Below are positions 33,901 through 44,700 of a stretch of 64,000 bases of DNA, piece after piece (positions within the stretch are counted from its first letter, which is position 1; each line of letters starts with the position of its first letter). The notes beneath the pieces were generated by a model that saw nothing but the letters and a program-made list of their open reading frames with translations, ran no database searches and was not told where the DNA came from. The DNA comes from Anisus vortex (Eukaryota > Mollusca > Gastropoda > Planorbidae). A program made the position numbers and the translations under genes. The stretch covers positions 13,922,284 through 13,986,283 of the forward strand of contig OX421506.1 of NCBI GenBank assembly GCA_949126835.1. Direction: 5' to 3'.

Positions 33901-36314
33901 TCTGTATTCGATGAACTCTTATGTCATCTGGCTGATGGGAACAAAAGCTAAATATGTTACTCTAAACTTTAGAAAAAGTTGTTGTATTTTTAAATCATGT
34001 ATGCATCTGAATTTGTTGATTTCAAACAAAGAAAAGTATGCCAGATTCTACACATTCTTGTAAATTGTAATAAAAATATTATAACAACAAGCCCTCTATA
34101 TAATATGTAAAATAAACAAACATGGAGTTATTTCCCTTTATGTTGTTTTAACTTTTAATGTGTTGAATTGGCTACATGTTTTTTCTGTGTATCCCTGTGC
34201 AGCATGTTGGGGGTTCTTATCGTAGTTGTATACTTTATGTGAATGTGTTGTAGATTCCTTTCTACTGTAGTTTTGTAATAGTTTATAATGATGACATTTT
34301 GTAATAGTTTATAATGATGACTTTTTGACAGATCGTTGAAATCTGATGTATCTATAGCCTAATATATCTATAATTTGTTAGTGTTGTTCATAGGAATTGT
34401 GTAAGCTGTTGAACAATTATTAATTTGAAGACCAGTGGCTAGGAGCGCCCCAGGATGAAATAGGCTAATATTTTTTTACTATTCCATTTTTTCACACAGA
34501 TTGACTTAAAACACAAGAGATCAGTTTATCAAAAGGATGTGAAGAAATTATTACAGAATTATAAGTGCCAGTAAGTTTATTTTTAGTGGTTATAAATGGA
34601 AGATAATCATGTTATGATAATGCATTGCAAGGCATGGGGAAACAGGCCTAAAATAAAAAACACAGATCACCAAAGAATTTTACTTCTAACCATAATAATA
34701 CAGTAGTACCTCTGGTTACGAACTTAATTTGTTCCTGAACTCAGTTTGCAACCTGAAAAGTTCCTTTTATTTAACTTCAGGATGTTTACCTGACAAAACC
34801 CAAAGAATACAATACATGTGTACTTCATGTATTAAATAAGGAAATAGAAAGTATCCAAATAAATTAAATGTAAAACAAAAAAGATTTAGTCCATCTTTCT
34901 TATCAAGAAAAGGCTCATTGGAGATGTGTCACATTCTTAGGAATACTTAATCATTAGTTTTAGGAGTTCCTTGACCCAGTTTCTGGACAGCGAACAAAAA
35001 AATTTGCTAAGTTGTTGTTCATAACCTGAATTGTTTGTAAACTGAGGTGTTCGTAACTCGAAGTACAACTGTATTAACTCTAGCTGTTAAACACGTCAGA
35101 ATGATGGAGAAAGAAGGAGTGAGTTTGAAGGGGTGTGAGAAAGGGGGAGAGAGTTGTAATTTTTACCCAAATATTAATGTATACAGCTAGAAATGACGGA
35201 GAAAAAATTCAAGAGAAAGCGAGGGAGCATTTAATTCTTTTGGCCATTTACTATTTGACAGCATCCTTTGATTTTGAGAGACTTTTGTCTCCTGTTACAA
35301 TTTTTCTTGTAGATCTGCAGACCGACCCTTGAAAGGCAGTCCCTCTTGTTTGCATATGTATTGCATTGGTTCTTTTCTAGCTGTCCAATTCTATCCTTCT
35401 TCTTAGCTCATTTTTTCAACAAGCCCTTTTTTTCTGCACACCTTCGCTAAGTGTATTCCCTTTCTGACAGCGATGAGCTAGGTGGAGGGATAGTCTGCTT
35501 GTAACTCCCAGTTATTCACATCAATGATGGCTGCCATCATGTCTGCAAAAATATTTTTAGCGGACCTGTTTTCCTCTTTCCAATGACCAGTTTTTTTTAT
35601 AAAAGTTCCATAGTGATACAACTAAGGTGTCTTTTGCTTAGGATTGATAAATGATTTTTAGTCGAGTATTCTGTTTCCCGTGTAATGGGTGTAGCTGCAA
35701 GCAGTGGAGGTTTGGAGACAGACTTTCCTCCTCTTAGATGAGCTACCAACCAAGGTATATGAACCTCATCTATCCAAAGCAGATGGTTTTGAGGCGCCAT
35801 TGAACCAGTTTTCACCCCTTGTCCTGTTAGTAGAAACAGTGTACGCCGGACTTAAAGGTCAGAGCTGGGCTTTGATTGACAGAGGCTATATACTGGCAAG
35901 AGATATTAATTAATTAGTTTTAATTAGTAATACAAAAGTATTTACAAATTAAAACCAACAGAAGCACTCTGTGAAAGTTAATATAGTTGTTGTGGTCCGG
36001 GGAAGGGGGATAGTGCTACAGGTTGGCCTTGAGTGTAAAACATTTACACAATTTTCCCCATAAACAAGTGCGTTCTGGATAGACAGACAGTAAGATGGTC
36101 AGAAAGGCAAACAGATGAGTCAGGCTTTTATGTGTTATTCTATATAACCTAAATAGTAAAAATAGCATATATCATTCTTTATAGTTAACATCTGCATCTT
36201 TTTTATTTCAGATACTTTGAAACTTCAGCTGCATCTGGTGAGGGCGTAAATGAGATGTTCCAAACAATGTTGATAACTATTATCAGTGACAAAAAAAATA
36301 GTGCAATTGTTTAA
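30980..36314 (+). CDS. DNAJC27: RJL-family small GTPase (DNAJC27-like) lacking a J domain, 6 exons, 192 aa
   Basis: Exons: 30980-31048, 32262-32327, 32451-32523, 33193-33389, 34500-34570, 36212-36314 (TAA). Ras-fold motifs are complete: P-loop GSCNVGKTS at 28-36, switch I with T53 in QPTIGVDYG, G3 WDFSGN at 75-80, NKID at 134-137 and ETSA at 162-165. The G3 context (FSGN, then YFEVRNELY) and the tail GEGVNEMFQTM are those of DNAJC27/RBJ rather than of ordinary Rabs. Position 80 is Asn where Ras has catalytic Gln61; RJL proteins generally lack that Gln, so slow intrinsic hydrolysis is expected (family knowledge). Animal DNAJC27 continues into a J domain of roughly 60 residues. Here the last exon stops 28 residues after ETSA, with no prenylation cysteines. 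Poly(A) signals AATAAA lie at 36316 and 36370. RJL GTPases have been linked to cilia/flagella by phylogenetic distribution. Confidence 0.88.
31263..32054 (+). mobile_element. Tc1/mariner-like MITE, 792 bp, in RJL intron 1
   Basis: Left CAGTGG..CAGTGGTACCTCGGGTTA (with a small internal duplication) and right GTTCGTAACCCAAGGTACCACTG form terminal inverted repeats flanked by TA on both sides. No transposase recognised. Confidence 0.7.
33570..33770 (+). mobile_element. LINE family A 3' end in RJL intron 4, copy 9
   Basis: Diverged copy of the final coding block and 3' UTR (ACCAGGAAAACCAGTAACTT, then GACTAGACTC) inserted between RJL exons 4 and 5 in the sense direction. Confidence 0.65.
34701..35071 (+). 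mobile_element. Tc1/mariner-like MITE, 371 bp, in RJL intron 5
   Basis: Same terminal family as the 31263 element: CAGTAGTACCTCTGGTTACG at the left and TTCGTAACTCGAAGTACAACTG at the right, flanked by TA. Shorter, with a different interior. Confidence 0.7.
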
Positions 36315-36315
36315 C

Positions 36316-36375
36316 AATAAATTCCATACTAATGATATTAGACAACATATATTTTTATTATGAAAAGAAAATAAA
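36316..36375 (+). terminator. Polyadenylation signals of the RJL GTPase gene
   Basis: AATAAA occurs at 36316-36321, two bases after the stop codon, and again at 36370-36375. The second is better placed for a normal 3' UTR and is followed by T/GT-rich sequence. Confidence 0.5.
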
Positions 36376-36469
36376 GGTATTTCTGTAATGAGTGTGAATG
36401 TTCTGCCTAGTTGCATTAAATAATTTATGTTCACATTATAATCCCTTAGGCCTAGACTATATTCCAGAA

Positions 36470-36700
36470 GTAGGACATTTTGGTACTGCCGTTCTTTAGC
36501 ACGGCCGGTTTACTGCAAAAGCCGTTTTGGCACTGGACATTTTGGTGCTATAAAAGAATAAATCTTTTGTTTAACTTAATGTTTATATTTCATAGATCAA
36601 TTAACTTCAAAATGTTTATATTTTTTCAATGCCATTATTCTCATTTCACAAATTTAGCAAAAACTTTCTCCGTTGGGCTGTTTAACAATGTTTCTACCTC
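36470..36700 (+). repeat. Dispersed repeat family C, copy 1
   Basis: Contains GGACATTTTGGTACTGCCGT, TTTTGGCACTGGACATTTTG and a following AAGAATAAA/TAATGTTTATA block that recurs in diverged form at 58390-58600. Confidence 0.4.
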
Positions 36701-37239
36701 TAAAACCCAATAAAATTTAAATGAAACTTGTTTGAGTCAAAAGTGTAATATGAACTTGGAAAACATGTCACAGTAACACTTAGATAGGTCTGTTTGAAAA
36801 GCTAGACTGTTATTATAGCCATGCTTTAATTCAAAGACCATGTTAATTAACATGATTACTCTAAAATTACGTTACAATCATATTGTCAAGCTATTTGAAT
36901 CTCATCTTGAAGATATACTTAAGGGGGTTCAAGTATTTTTTTTGTATTCTCTTTAAAGAAGTTGCATGTGCCATTATTGTATATTATATTATATTATAGG
37001 TCTTTGTTAGCTTAAGAACATTTTTGCTGTTTCCATGTGAAACTATTAATATTTTTTTACAAACGAAATTACTAAATTATCCCATTAGTTTCTCATTAGT
37101 ACTATTAGTAGAGCGTAATGCTTTTATATTATCCATGTATTAATTTACTTTGAATAAACATTTTTTTAGCCATATTTCAGAGTTTTTGTTTATAATTGCC
37201 ATTTCCAAATGGATATTTATAAGTTTTTTCATCTTTACT

Positions 37240-37345
37240 TTTTCTTCTTCTTCTTCTTCATGTTTTTGTGGATGCCCCGTTGTACCCAAGGAAAGAGTCC
37301 ACAATTTGAGATGCAATTTTGTTGAGGTCTTCTAGTGTTTTCATG
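37240..37345 (-). mobile_element. Possible LINE 3' terminal fragment with AAG tail
   Basis: On the minus strand a short reading frame TLEDLNKIASQIVDSFLGYN ends in a stop just before an AAG repeat. Layout and sequence resemble the last residues of RNase H-type LINE ORF2 followed by an AAG tail, as in the copy ending at 20298. It is short, so the identification is tentative. Confidence 0.4.
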
Positions 37346-38770
37346 AGTGTTTATAAACAGTGGGGATTCGGGTATAAAACATGTAAATTATTGGTGGTCA
37401 TAAAGGTCATTGTAGCTCCACTCCTTCAGGAAGTAGCTAAACAACTCAAATGACAAAATGTCACTGTAGAGCTACATACTCAGTTATAATTGTGTTGCAT
37501 CAAAAAGCATAATTTTTACCACACACACACAAATTATATTAAGGTGAGGTGATTGAGTAAACAGGTTGTTTTTTTTCTTTTTCTTATCCAATATGTAAAT
37601 ACTATTTGGACCATATTATATAGTCTACTATAATGACTAAACTAATAAAAATGTTTGCCATTTTATTTAAATCTGTTTCACTTGAACGAAAAAGGGCACT
37701 TAAATTCTTTTTTTATTTATCAATAGAATTTATTTCAATTTACCATAAATGGGTAGGCCCCTATTAACAACATTTGTGCAAAATGGAATCTTTAGATTAA
37801 ACTAAAAATGAATTTTTGAGTTTGAGTGAGGCATGTTATGAACATAGAAAAACATATTAAAAGTTACTAAAATATTAATACAAAAAATAACTAGACTCTA
37901 TTTGTTTATTTCAAAATCCTTTTATACAATTCAAAAGACATAATTTAATCAAATTCTTTTGAAAATTGCATGATAATTAATTGATTAATAAATAAAAAAA
38001 AAACTAGTGTGGAATATATGACAAAAATTAAGGAAAAACAGACAATTCATAAACAATTTTTTTAAACAAAAATTCACTTTAAGCGTTTTATTTTTAATAG
38101 TTTGTTGTAAAAAAATTGTCCACACATAGACGAGATATTATAATTATAACTTTACATTGATGTAGCCTTATATCGAATACGCCTTTTATATTACTGTAGA
38201 CAATGTATATATAGCCTAAGTGTTAAAACTTTAATAAAATAATTAAAATAAACTGATTTTGCCAAACTAAATATTTTGGATCTGGGGATAGTTAAAGTAG
38301 GCCTGCATTCCTGTATAAATTAAGATAAAACTAAAAATGTGAATTTTATGACATTTACAATTTAGGTCAATTTCATGCGAATCCCTCCACTTAATGACAC
38401 AATTTCTGCCAAATAGATTTTTTAAACAATATTTGATAAAACATAGATATATAGAAAATCAAAAGATAGTTAAATTATTTGTTGTTTTTTTCTTTCCTTA
38501 TTTTTTTTTTGTGTGAATTTTCCTAGACAAAAATTGGCTAGATCTAGCTAGCAAATAACTAGGTTGGTAAATTTGGCCTTTTTCCTTATATTCGAAATCA
38601 GAATTTCAAAAAAGAGGTAATTAGTAATAATATTCTAATATTTACAATTGTTTTCTTTATAATATGAGTAATAGACTAAATCATTGAATTCAATATGTAC
38701 AATAATAGATTATAATTTATACGAAAAACAGCCCAGTATTATCTTTACTTGTCAACGTACAACAACAAAA

Positions 38771-41700
38771 ATGGAGGGCGTGTTACTAAAGTGGACTAAC
38801 TATATATCTGGTAAGAACCATGATGGTTAATTTATTATAATACGTTTTCTAATAAAAGGTAGAAATGCCCCAATATAAACTTACTGAAAGAACTTATATT
38901 AACAACCACATGATACAAGTTAAATAGTTATATTAGGAATGTCCTGGTATTCAAACGTGTCTGATTCTAACTAAGTCTAAAGTAAACTCTGACACTAACT
39001 CTTTAATCTAAACACTACTGACTAATGTATTATGATTATCTCATATAGCCTACTGTATAGTATAGTGAGTGTTGCAATTACTGTAGTACTACTGACTATT
39101 GAAGTATTGAACTAGTCTGACTAGCTAAACTAAATAAGTAAATAGCCGGTATACAAAATGTCTTATGTTTACAGACGTTCCTACTAGATAGAAGATTATT
39201 ACGTCCACTGGGCCGACTAGGCCCAAAACTCCTGCAGGGCGACAGGGATCCGTCGGTGGCAGGGATAGAACACGCGACCTGTCCGTTGGTTTTTGGTTGA
39301 CAGTCCGGTGAACTAACCGCTGGACCAGCAGGCTTCACACATACTACCTTACTAGTCTATTATATTATACAAGCTACATTGCCTGGCGTTGCCCGGGTGA
39401 AAAAAAAAAGGACTGTCTGAGGTGCAGATAACAAATTAATAAACTACACTTACTGAATACTTTTAGGAAAGTAAATAAATATTGTAATAGGGTAAAAAAA
39501 ATAGTCAAATATTTTTATTTAACAAAATCTATATTGCCTATAGATTTACAATGTCTTTTGTTTTTAAAAGTTTGAAAAATTAATTGTCGAAAAAAAAAGT
39601 ATAGTCTAACTGGAGAATCGAACCCTGGTCGCCCGTATAGCAGTCTACTACGTTTACCACTGAGCTATCGAAGACACATGTCCGATGTGAAAAATTATTA
39701 GACGGTATATTGGGCTAGGTCTAGATAGGTCAGTGACACACGTGTTTTCAAATTGACCAATGGGGATCCTCGCGGGGCTTAACACTGTCTTTTTATATAT
39801 ATAGATAAATAAAAATAAAATCTATCAACATTATTAGTAGGCTACCAGTACCAGTCTTTTATTCAAAATTTATTAGGGTAGCCTACGTAAAAAATATTGT
39901 ATCATGCTTTAAAATAATTACAAATATAAATGGCCAAATGCATGTAAGTCTGGTAAATTTCCTCACTTCTTTACCCATGAACCTCAAAGCTTTTATGAAG
40001 TTTGTAAACCACTGTAAGCTCCCATTTTAAAGAGTACACAGGGAGGCTAACGCATGGGGGACAGCCCCAGTTGGGCGTCGGAGATTTCATTGCACTGCCC
40101 AAGAGCCCTTGAGACTAAGTGAGGAGGAAGTAATGTGCACAACCGCCTATCTCACCAATCTCTGGTGCCTTGATGTCAAGACCTATTGTCTGGAATTTGG
40201 GCTAGTGGGGGACAGCGCTGGAATACGAGTGAGCCACCACGTTAATGATCCGGGGGGAATCCACAGGGAAGAAAGTGTAGTGCATGTGACTGCAAAGACT
40301 CATTTTTAAACAGACGCGGCTATCATAGTCTCAGACAGGATTGTAAAAAACGTAGAATTGTATCATCTGAATGTACATAACCTCACAATATTTTAAATAC
40401 TTTACATAATAATAAGTAGGCCTAACATTCTAGAAATATTGTCTTTGATTTGTTGTTCTTTTAGGGTGGCAACCCAGATGGTTTATATTAGATAATGGTG
40501 TTCTTTCATATTATAAATCTCAAGAGGATGTGAATAATGGTTGTAAAGGATCTATTAAAATGGCAGTTTGTGACATTGTAGGTACGTATGATCAAGATAT
40601 TTAAAAATATAAACCATTTAAAATTTAACATATTTTGTTGTTTTGTCCATTTCTTTTAATGAGAGCACTTTTCATATTGACCTGATTTCATGCTTTACCC
40701 TCATTTAACCTTATGTGCTAACAACTAATATAAAATTGATAGTTTATTTTATATTGTTGTGATCACTAAAACCAATTAAAACTTGTGTATAAAAAGATTT
40801 TTTTATATTAAATATTAACGATTCTGCATTTCTTTCAGTTCACCCAGTTGATATGACACGTTTAGATCTAATCATTCCTGGAGAACAACACTATTATGTT
40901 AAAGCCTGTACCCCTCAAGACAGACAATCTTGGCTCATTGCGTTGGGGAGCTCCAAGGCTTCATTCAATGAAGTTAGTGGAGCGAAAAAAGATGCTGGTT
41001 GGTCAGAAGTCATTAATTTAAATATATGAAGACTTATAATCTGTTCTCTAGATTTATGAGCTGTAAGCTGTTACTCTCTAAATTATCTCCTCAAAAGTCT
41101 TTAAATATTTTGCTCTCTGTCCAACAATCAAGATGGTGTACCTGATCAAGTGCGAACAAAAAAATCTGAACTACGTCTATATTGTGATTTGCTAATGCAG
41201 CAAGTGCATTCGGTTAAAGAGACTGTATCTGACCCAGATGGCAAAGTGGATTTTGAGGTTTGAAATTTTGAAAATTTTTTAATTAGGACTACTGCTTATA
41301 CAAGTTAAAGAAAACTACAACTTAGTAAAAAAAATCTGTAATTGGATTTGTCTCAAATCTTGGTTTTGCCGCTTAACTATTTCCATGTAAAAGAAATCAA
41401 GATTAAGAAAGACAAAGAAAGATTCCATCTTATCATGCTTAAAAAATAAATATAAAGATTGTTGTTGTTGTTTTTTTTTTTTAGCTTTTAGCAGCTAAAC
41501 AAATTGTATGTATATATTTTCAGAAACTTAAAGAATGTGCATCTTTAATTGGGGCAACTTGCGATACATTTATTTCTACTCTAGATGAATGTATGAAAAT
41601 TGTTTCCAATACACCTATGTTTGAATCTCCTCATCAACATGTTCGTGATGCAGCAATTCCAGCTTCTCCGACACGAGCAAATGCCCAGAGATTGCCGGTA

Positions 41701-44700
41701 ATTCACTTGGTCATTAATTATACAATTTTACAACAATACTCTTACGCTGTTTGCTGTAATTTTTACTTGTATTCTATTATTTTATTCAAATTTCTGCCAA
41801 AATTCATTGTACTGTATTTAAAACATTTATGACAAAATTACTTGTAGCTCACCTCTTCGCGCACCACTTATGACATTAGATTATATTTTGTAGCCCCTTC
41901 TGACACCATTTATTATGGGTTCGTTTTATGAAAACTGTTTTCGGGTCCTGTTGGTTCTAAAATATCATCATAAGATTTGGCAGTACATAGAATATTCTAA
42001 ACTTCACAATTCTCCAAAAACAACTGAAAGAATTAATGACTGAGCTGTCCGCAATATTGAATTGCTTTATTAACAACACAACGAAACTTAGAAAAAATAC
42101 AAACATTATATCAAATCATCTCAAGTCACCTCAATAGCTCCTAGCAACCTAAACTTCCGACTTCCATTTTCATAATCTCCACTCCGACTAACCCATCACC
42201 TCAACTTCCGGTCTACTCTACACTCCACTCGTCCCCTTTCCATTCTATCCACTACAATCTAGCAAGTATGTTAAGGGGTTAAACAATGTGTCACTTTTAA
42301 AATTCCCATGTTTTGATTTGCTGATCATTCTACTCTGCATGCATATTGGTTAAGCACAGCTGATTCTGCTCATACTCTGCTTAAAGTAAATTTCTAAATT
42401 AGAGGTACATTAACCTAGAAACTAATCTAAAATAATTTTGCAGCTCTCTTAACCATTTTTATAAATGATATTGTGTATAGAAAGGCATGGGCAATCTCAT
42501 ACAAAAGTAAATAATGAAAACATGTTTAATTAATGCTTAAAATAACATTTTTTTTTGCCATTTTGCTCATATTTATTTTGCTAAGCACTTATCATAAAGT
42601 GTAATTTTATTTCTTATTCTAATGATAATAATATTTTTTATTTCGTCAGGGAACAAGATCCACTATTTCCAGACCTTTAGAAAGGTAAGAAACTAAAGTA
42701 TAATATTCTTATCATTCATCAAACTGTTTGAATACAACTATCAAATTTTTTTATTGACTATATAGTAACAAGTTATTACAATTAAGATGTATGTGTAAGA
42801 TGCTACAATCTTCTTCAGAGAAGGATCATCTGTAGGTTATAAGTTAAATAAAATGTGTGTATGCTTTTAGGAGTGCAAAGATATTTGAAGATAAGATGTG
42901 ATTTTATATTCTGTCTATATTTTGAGGCTTTAACTTTAACCATTGAAAATAAATTTCTCTCATGGTTTTTCATTACTGCTGTGATAATGATATACTAGTG
43001 AATATTTTTCTATATTCTTTGCTTGCATTCTTTCTGAAAGCCTTTGTTGTGATTAGTTATGAAATACAGAGTATCATTATTCACAAATGTTATAATCTGA
43101 CTTTGAGTTCAAATAGGTTTAGTTATTAATGATTATGCCCTTTAGCTACTACCAGACATCTAATATCAACCATACAGTGTACTTCTTTCTAGAGAAATTA
43201 ATATTTCAGTACTGTGTAATTGACTTGTCAAGGCTTTATTGATAGGCAATTTCTACTATCACTTTTTCTCTACTTTTTTAATATAACATACAGTATTATA
43301 CAGTTATGAAACAATTAGTAATGAAATATACTTAGAAATTGTTTTTTTCAATAACTCTTTTTTTATTTCCCAATAAAATTTCTCTTATTTGTATTTCAGA
43401 GCCCTAAAACAGCGTTCAACTTTATCTGGCGCGTCAGACGTGATCAAAGTCCATACGTCATCATCGCACCAGTCTCTCAGTGAAGATACAAGTCATTCTC
43501 AGACCAACAATCTGCCGGTCATGATGCAACCGTCGAGGAACATTTCTATAGAATCCAGTGATCCTGCCCTGCTTGACTCTGTCCACAGTCATAATGAGGA
43601 TGCCCCTGTTCTTAATGGTTTAACACCTGAGCATGCCAACAATAACAATGTCAATGAAACACTCTTGGAGCCTGCCAATGTTATTTTATCTACTGCAGCA
43701 TCTTCCGACGACTTAGAAACTCTGGACGACTTTAAAGATGCCATTGATGAAACTATTTTAACTTTTTTCTCTGCAATGCCTATCAGGTGACTCACTTATT
43801 CTAAAAATGTTTACATTTCAATATATCAAACGCAATTGGTGCCAACCGGCCGATTCAGAGATTTTGAAAAAAAATTTTTTTTTAATTCAAACCTTCTGAA
43901 GGAAATCCTCCATGTTGTTTAAAATATCTTGCTGTATGGTCCAATAGATTTTACTCAATTTCATTGTGGAAAGAAAAGGGCTATGTCGATTCTTTCATAA
44001 CATAACCTAAGCAGTATTTTGCTTCTCCTGATAAATTTGCTCTTTTGGGCTTGGTTGGTTTGCGCCTGACAGTATTGTTACATTTGTTTACTCACACTAA
44101 AAATGGAAATAAATTTATTTTTTTATTTGTACTATTTGATTATTGAAAAAATAATGATTTAGGACTGGAAAAGTTAGTATTTATTTAATGTTTGTCAGCC
44201 TGCCAGCATACCACCAACTTTGAGTCATATTTGTTGTAATTAAATGATAAGCAAATGAAGTGATGTAATATTCAGTTTTGATATCAGACTTATTTTTAGC
44301 GTGTGTCAAAAATTCATTAAATGCAAGTTTTATGTTAGAGTAAATTTTTTTATTAGTTGCTTCTTCAATATGAAACTAGTAGATTATTTCATGCTGTATT
44401 TTTAAGCAATGTAGTATATTAGTAGTATGTGTAATAATTTTATCTTTAACTTTATTACAGTTTTGCTAATATTGATACAAGTGATAAAGAAAATATCCCT
44501 GTTTTTCCATTTCTGGATGCATGTAACAATTTAGTTCCAATTTTTGGTAAGAAAGTAATGTTGTAAACAAAGTTATCCTTTTTTTCATTTTGAAAATGTA
44601 ATTTTATCTACACTTAAATTTAAATTAATATATACATCTTTTTCTATTCATGTATATTTATTTAGAAAAACTTCAAGGATATTTCTTTTTCAAATTGCAG

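Larger units (their letters stand above)
36376..38770. other. RJL-PLEKHA8 spacer
   Basis: Holds repeat family C (36470-36700) and the possible LINE end at 37240-37345; otherwise AT-rich. The PLEKHA8 promoter should lie just before 38771, but no core element stands out. Confidence 0.5.

Noticed and set aside
35597..35913. Overlapping frames on both strands in RJL intron 5
   Set aside because: No family recognised, no splice sites in register with RJL, and the GTPase frame closes without them.
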